The notes beneath the pieces are model-generated. The model was not told the DNA's origin, made no database searches, and saw only the letters and a list, made by a program, of their open reading frames with translations. Below, piece by piece: positions 58,653 through 64,000 of a stretch of 64,000 nt of DNA (positions are counted from its first letter, which is position 1; every line of letters begins with the position of its first letter). Position numbers and translations under genes: made by a program. This stretch comes from Torreya grandis (Eukaryota > Streptophyta > Pinopsida > Cupressales > Taxaceae): positions 239,501 to 303,500 of the forward strand of contig JARHVA010004253.1 of NCBI GenBank assembly GCA_037957365.1, read 5' to 3'.

Positions 58653-60085
58653 TGTAACAACCCCACTAGGTTTTACTAGAATAAGGTAATTTTTAAAAAA
58701 ACATTTACACAAATTCAAAATACATATTCCATCATACTAAAAATAATAAAAAAATTATATTTTACTAAATGCATTAGTTAAAAGCTAACCATAATCAAGG
58801 TCTATAGCTAATTTATTTAGCTAATGATCACATAATCATGTACAATATTGATTATAAAAATAAACACTATATTTAAATCACAAATGTATAGTTATAAATT
58901 CAACCACTTTTGATATAATGTTACAACCAACTACTATAATAGACAAATATAAAAAACTTGTACATTTTTATCACAATACATGTTTATATAATAATTTACA
59001 ATGATACACTGCTCCATGGAGCATATGAGTTTCATCGAACTCAAATCATCTAGAAGCAATCATGAGTTTAGTCACTAGTGAAGTACTACTGAGGGGAGAG
59101 AGAATCACTTGAGTGATTTTCCACACCAACCATAGACCAACAATCCCCCACATCATATCCCAATAATGGAATGTCCCTCCCTTCATGAATGGGTAGATAA
59201 TGATGGTGTGAGAATCAAGAGTGACAATTATAACCCAAGTGGTGTAAGATAACTATTACATGTAGTGTATCATAAAACCCATTTTAACATGATATCATAC
59301 AAAAAATGTAAAATAAATCAAAAACATGAAATGACAATATTTAACCATAAACACTATTTTATCCAAAGTTTTCTTATAGTTATTTGATCTTGAGGATCAG
59401 TCAATTTCATACACACCACATAATTGGATTATACCTTATATGCATATTAATGACACTAGTTAAGTAAGTGGAATCCATCTCTCACTTATTTAGGATTATT
59501 AAAATCAAATTGGTTTATATATTTAAAAATTAGAAAAAAACAAATAGATTTTAAAATGAGTAGTTATCTATTAAAAACTATACTGTGTTAATACAAGAAA
59601 GTTTCATAAACATGCATTTAATCTGTCAAATGCAATTTAATAGTTCTAAACATCTAATTTATTTATAGCATGCTACTAACTATGTAACCAAATTTTAAAA
59701 TAATCATATCATTCAAGTAAGATTTAAACACCAAACAATCATGCCATTTAGGTAAGATTTAAATAAATAGACATTCATATCAATAATTAATATCTCATTC
59801 AACAACCAATTTATTTCCATTTCTTAATTGTATAATTAAATTGTTCATAAAACTAGTTAATGTTAAATGATTTGAGATAAATATTATCAAATATTACACA
59901 ACTAGAAGTTCACTGAATTCCTTAAGTTCAATTCTAATTTTATCATTATTAAAGTAGGTAAAAAATATATTTAATACTTCCTTGATTTAACATATAACAT
60001 GTTAAATTGTCCATCAATATATGCATAAGAGCATACAATATACTCAAATTAGAATAGCATTCTAATAACAATGCAAGAGTATCAC

Positions 60086-60144
<59 letters not shown>

Positions 60145-60210
60145 CACAACCATAGTAAATTCCTTCCAATATCCCAAAAGATATTTAACTATAGTGTTAC
60201 AACTACATTT
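58653..60210 (-). repeat. Element B 5' LTR, partial
   Basis: Matches 33445-33678 followed by 50028-51320. It is cut at 60210 by the start of element A' (TGTATACACC); the rest of this LTR must lie right of the window. Confidence 0.92.
60094..60140. repeat. (AT)n microsatellite
   Basis: Forty-seven bases of AT repeat in B's LTR. The other LTR has only tgtatatatattttaatgca-like sequence there, so the array expanded after insertion. Confidence 0.96.
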
Positions 60211-61180
60211 TGTATACACCCAATTTTGGCCACAACTAACTTCTAATTATACTTCAGACTAATTCTTAAAAAATATTTCAAATCAAGTCTAAGAATCACT
60301 AAACATTCCAAATTTGGCAATGCATCATTCATCAATTCTTATAATCATGTTGAGTCATCCTTATTTGGGATACTAGCCTGTAAATAACAATAAACTCTCA
60401 TAGATTCATCCATAATCACCTTGAGGCATAAAGATTATCAATTTGGCCTATGGACCCATTGAGTGGGGTACTTAATCAAATCTTAAAAGAGCAAAAAGTT
60501 TAATCAAAATTAATTAATTAATTAATTAATTAAACAAGATTAAATTCTTATTTTAATTATCTATTTGTAATTAATGAATATATAAAAATGAAAATTCTAA
60601 GAAAATAAAATATCAAGCCTTTCATTATTACCTTGATAAGTTGTCAAAATATCCCAAAATATTTAATTTGATAACTATGACTAGTAACTAAAAATCATAA
60701 TTGAATGACAAATTTTAACTGAACTAGAATTAATCTCAACTCAACCTTAACTCACCTTGGGTGAGATTTAATTCTTGAGTCTAAAAATATAACGCCATAC
60801 CCATTGATGTTTAATCCATCTTGGTGTACTGTTATAATGCACAAGTAGATGAAAAAAGCCTTGCATGTAATGTTACCATGCCACATTCATGATCCAAACA
60901 ACCAAACCAAGGTGATAAGGAAATGTGAATCCAACAAAGCTCCATTGATCAATATTTACTGATGCACAAGATAATTAAGCCATTTTTATAGGCCATTTAG
61001 ATCTCTAAGGAAGGTAGAAGTAGGTTTTCTTATATGTTTTATTTGTGTTTCATATGTATGCTTGTTACTTATGCTCTCCTTAGAGTCTAAGCTTTCAATT
61101 TTAGTGTTTAGTGTGTTTATTTGACTTTAATTTTCCCTTAATAACACAATACTAATCTCCTCTTATAATATTTTTTCATA
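60211..61180 (+). repeat. Element A' 5' LTR
   Basis: Starts TGTATACACCCAATTTTGG. It aligns with the reverse complement of 14354-15386, including gatctctaaggaaggtag and gtgtttatttgac. It contains a small taat repeat (60509-60533). The right boundary is placed by alignment of the primer site and is uncertain by a few bases. Confidence 0.85.
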
Positions 61181-61182
61181 TA

Positions 61183-61202
61183 ATGACACATTTGATGGGA
61201 CT
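61183..61202 (+). other. Element A' primer binding site
   Basis: ATGACACATTTGATGGGACT, aligned with ATGGCATGTCTGATGAGACC of element A. Confidence 0.5.
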
Positions 61203-61374
61203 CCTCATGAGTGCACACCCCAAAAAAATGTTTTGTTCTTAAGATTTTATTTTTTCTTTGCTCAAATAAAAATGGCCCATAAAGTATTAATAAATTTTTA
61301 TGTATTAATTTTTTTTTTCTAAATTTCTATTTAAATATACGTAAGTTTTTAATTAATATTATTTGAAATTTATT

Positions 61375-61378
<4 letters not shown>

Positions 61379-61421
<43 letters not shown>
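61379..61421 (+). repeat. Poly(A) tract, 43 bases
   Basis: Uninterrupted run of A. It could be the tail of a small retroposon inserted in A' (no body recognised upstream) or a simple homopolymer expansion. Confidence 0.95.
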
Positions 61422-61423
<2 letters not shown>

Positions 61424-61429
61424 AGTTAT

Positions 61430-61850
61430 ATTTTAGTAATAATGATCAAATTAGTGATTGTCACTTTCATTTTCTATTTTCCTAGTAATAAATAATTGAT
61501 ACATAGATAATAATTTTTTTATTCACTATTTTTATCTAAATTTTTTAATATAGATTTTAATTGGACCTATTAATAACATTAAAAAATTTAGTGAATAATT
61601 GATTCATAGTTTATAATTTATGATCAAATTAGTGACTTCCACTTTCATTTTTTGTTTTCCTACTAAAAACTAGATGATACAGAGTTAATAATTTTTTAAA
61701 TTCATTTTTTCGACCTAATTTTTTTAGAGAGGTTCACCCTAAACCTAGTGTATAGTTTATAATTTATTATCAAAACATTTACTACTACTTTTAATGTTTG
61801 TGTGTATTTAATTTTGTTTTTAACATTAATTTTGCAGGTTAGCATTATAA
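61430..61850 (+). repeat. Tandem repeat, unit about 180 bp, 2.3 copies
   Basis: The stretch atgatcaaattagtgattgt followed by cactttcattttctattttc (61441) recurs at 61620 as atgatcaaattagtgacttc and cactttcattttttgttttc. A weaker third start is near 61768. It lies in the A' leader right after the poly(A); element A has no clear counterpart. Confidence 0.75.
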
Positions 61851-62238
61851 TTTATTGCTTGTAGGTTTTAATAGTTTAAGATTTATTTTTGTGTCTTATT
61901 AAGATAACGTGTAGGAATATCACTTTTACCAAGAAACAAGAAAACCCCCTAACACTTTTTATAAGATCCAAAGACCAAGAGAAGACATTTTTAACTACTC
62001 TATGTTGAAAAACTCACATTTAAAAATTGGTGTTTTAAAAGTCTTTTTGCTTGACTTATTTGCAATTTGTTTAATTTTTCACACAATGCCGAGGGGATAA
62101 AATTCATGACATATGTCATTTGGTTAGATAAAAATTAAATCTCACTTTAGTTAAATACTCATAAGAATTTTCATTTGTATGTTTGTCATTTGAGTGTTTG
62201 TTTAACCAAATGGGTGTCATTTGTATCCTCCCCGCACT

Positions 62239-62253
62239 CCCCCCCCCCCCCCC
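62239..62253. repeat. Poly(C) tract, 15 bases
   Basis: Fifteen C followed by gccacc, notable in very AT-rich surroundings. Confidence 0.95.
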
Positions 62254-62835
62254 GCCACCTTAGGTAACTTGGGTGATGAAAAATGATCAATATTTAAATT
62301 TTTTGATTTTGTATAAAATTATGTAAGGAAATTCTTTAAGGCCTTCCCCAAATTCCAAGTCAAAATGACCCTAAAGTCCTTCCAATTTCTTGATTGCATG
62401 CATTTTGGCTTGTGGGCAGGAGCTCACTTCTCCCTCACAAGATTTTTTAGGGTTGAATTTATTTTGGTATTAATCTATGATAATCATACCAAACCCACTC
62501 CATGGTGGGCATATAAATTTAGGGTGACCTATTGGGATGCTTTTTTTAGTGGTTAAACAAGCTCCATTAGTAGTACTCAACCTAAGAACATAAGGGAAAC
62601 TCAAACATCACACTACACTGAGAAATTGATAGATGTAGTGGTTGTGAAAAGGATAATACCTTTTAAAAATAAGTTAATTGAAGCATATAAAAAATACATG
62701 ATTGTGCCCTAGTGTTTTCCATATATATGGGACCATTTAGAAATGAGTGAAAATTGATAGTTTAGACAACCCCATTTGCCATAGACTTATTATTGATGCA
62801 GGGTGAGTAGCCTGAAGCTTCATGACACCATACAA

Positions 62836-64000
62836 ACTCTTGAGAGAAGAGGGGGCCTAAAAACCCTAATTTTCATGTGATTTTACTTTTTGTATTAACA
62901 AATTAAAATACTCTTAATAGTAAGTATATAAACAAAATTTGACAGTATGATGTAACCTTGTTAGTTTTAGGATTCAAGATGTTTAGGTGTTTTTTTTTCA
63001 TTTTTGTCCTTCTTAACTACATGGTCTTAAGTCAAAAACTATTTTTTTGCCATACCATGTCCAAAAATTAGTTTTGTCTTTACATCACTCCTTTTGTACA
63101 GAGGTTTTATACCATCCATTTGATATCATATCTTTTTGTATATCAAAACCTTTGTTTATGTGTGTCACTTGATTGAAAAGGGCGTCGTTAAACTACCCAT
63201 TTAATTCCAAATCTTGTGCCTTGTAAGTATTGAAACAAACCATTTTAAATATCTTTAGAGAACTATAATGTTATTACACTCTCAAATCATTTCAAATATT
63301 TATTGGTTTGTGTCCAAAATTTCAATTACATTTTCAAAAACCATGTGTGCCTTTTGGGTCTATACCTACTATCATCATGCCATTCATTCTTGTCTAGCTT
63401 GTTATTTTGAAAAGTCTAATCTTATAAATCAAGTTTGAAATTAGCCTTGATAATTTGAAATTCAAACAGTGATTGGTTTATACCTATGCCTTGTGTAATT
63501 TTAGCTTAGGTGTTCATCTTTCACTTTTAGGTTGTGTAACTTAGATTAATTTCTTGTTCCATTTAAAGATTATTTTTGTGCCTAGATTTGGGGAATTAGT
63601 ATATCTTTCATATGCCTAGTGTTCCATGTCTTTTGCCAAATGATCAAGTGTGTGTCTAAATGCAAATGCCTAGTTTATGTCAAAGTGTTTCAAATTTATT
63701 AGATTAAATCTCTTTCCTTTTATACCTTGTTTTGTTTAAAGTCTAGATTTTGTACCTTTTTCAAAAGACTTAGTAATACCTATTTTGAGCCTAGATTTTG
63801 TGCCTTATTTTTCAAAATACCTAGAAACATTTATTTCATTAGACCTACATTAGAATTATTTAGAGCACTTTATACCTTAGTTTGGAATTTTGGTTTTATT
63901 TTCATTCACTTGACCTTTTAGTGTAAGACATTTAATGTTCAACTATTTTATACCAAGTTTTAACATTGGCCATTTTGGAGATACAACTCCAATTTTAGAC
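62836..64000 (+). other. A-family leader block shared with element A
   Basis: Aligned along its length with the minus strand of 12120-11130, including aagagggggcctaaaaa, tcacttgattgaaaagggcg (tcacttatttgaaaagtgtg in A), gagcctagattttgtgcctt and taccaagttttaacat. Conserved between two old copies, yet without an evident long reading frame; the frame at 63727-63921 is not shared. Confidence 0.8.

Larger units (their letters stand above)
33445..60210 (-). mobile_element. Element B: Del/Tekay-like chromovirus with long LTRs, interrupted by C and A'
   Basis: Reads on the minus strand. The 5' LTR is 60210-58653 (start missing: cut by element A' and lost beyond the right edge), the primer site is 58649-58641, gag-pol is 58567 to about 54110, the polypurine tract is 54010-53998, and the 3' LTR is 53997-50028 plus 33678-33445 with element C inserted in it. 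Joined, the 3' LTR is about 4.2 kb, which fits the Del/Tekay group. The identity of the split is certain because 33445-33678 matches 58653-58890 and the sequence from 50023 onward continues the same alignment from about 58893. Confidence 0.9.
60211..64000 (+). mobile_element. Element A': second member of the A family (right end cut)
   Basis: Inserted in B's 5' LTR and oriented + (opposite to element A). The 5' LTR is 60211-61180, a primer site is at 61183-61202, and the leader runs on to the window end. The 62836-64000 block aligns with element A's leader (minus strand 12120-11130). No coding domain is visible, as in A. Bases 61850-62835 show nothing further, except an open frame at 62365-62556 that resembles no known family. 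Confidence 0.8.

Noticed and set aside
1..64000. Search for CRISPR arrays, rRNA, tRNA and intact host genes
   Set aside because: No spaced identical repeats, no conserved rRNA words, no cloverleaf noticed by eye and no uninterrupted plant gene; a tRNAscan and gene-model search would be needed to exclude small ones.

Overview
This 64 kb window looks like intergenic DNA of a large-genome seed plant. It is almost completely filled with old, nested LTR retrotransposons, and I found no intact host gene, tRNA, rRNA or CRISPR array. The plant assignment rests on the element families. There are two Tat/Ogre-type Ty3/gypsy elements with a second RNase H domain, one chromovirus with a C-terminal chromodomain, one long-LTR Del/Tekay-like chromovirus, and a Ty1/copia-like element with a tRNA-iMet primer site. 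All coding regions are riddled with stops, mostly TAA and TAG, and CpG is scarce. This fits slow decay of heavily methylated DNA. The species cannot be told from sequence alone.

Layout, outermost layer first. Element D (Tat, + strand) occupies 15387-33444; its two LTRs are not visible. Element A (minus strand, about 1 kb LTRs, no recognisable pol) abuts or is inserted into D: its 5' LTR is 14354-15386 and its 3' LTR starts at 615 and runs off the left edge. Element F (minus strand, copia-like, non-coding interior) is nested in A at 2774-8599. Element E (chromovirus, + strand, 21773-27328) is nested in D's pol gene with a perfect ATATA target duplication, and D's reading resumes exactly at 27334.

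Element B (Del/Tekay-like chromovirus, minus strand, LTR about 4.2 kb) starts at 33445. Its 3' LTR is split by element C, a 16.3 kb Tat element on the + strand (33679-50022) with 0.83 kb LTRs. B's gag-pol lies at 58567-54011 on the minus strand. B's 5' LTR (from 58653) is cut at 60210 by element A', a second member of the A family in the opposite orientation, which runs off the right edge.

The observations most worth a second look are: a decayed plant-mobile-domain-like coding region lying antisense in C's 3' region (47546-46660); the A family, which has conserved non-pol blocks, tandem arrays and repeated ESH-x2-KP-x-FVE protein motifs; a short motif (TATAACCACCTTTGGGTAAA and variants) recurring in both A and D; and a repeated module in the 3' regions of the Tat elements. 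I did not find a convincing new biological system; the interest is in retrotransposon structure and accessory sequences.
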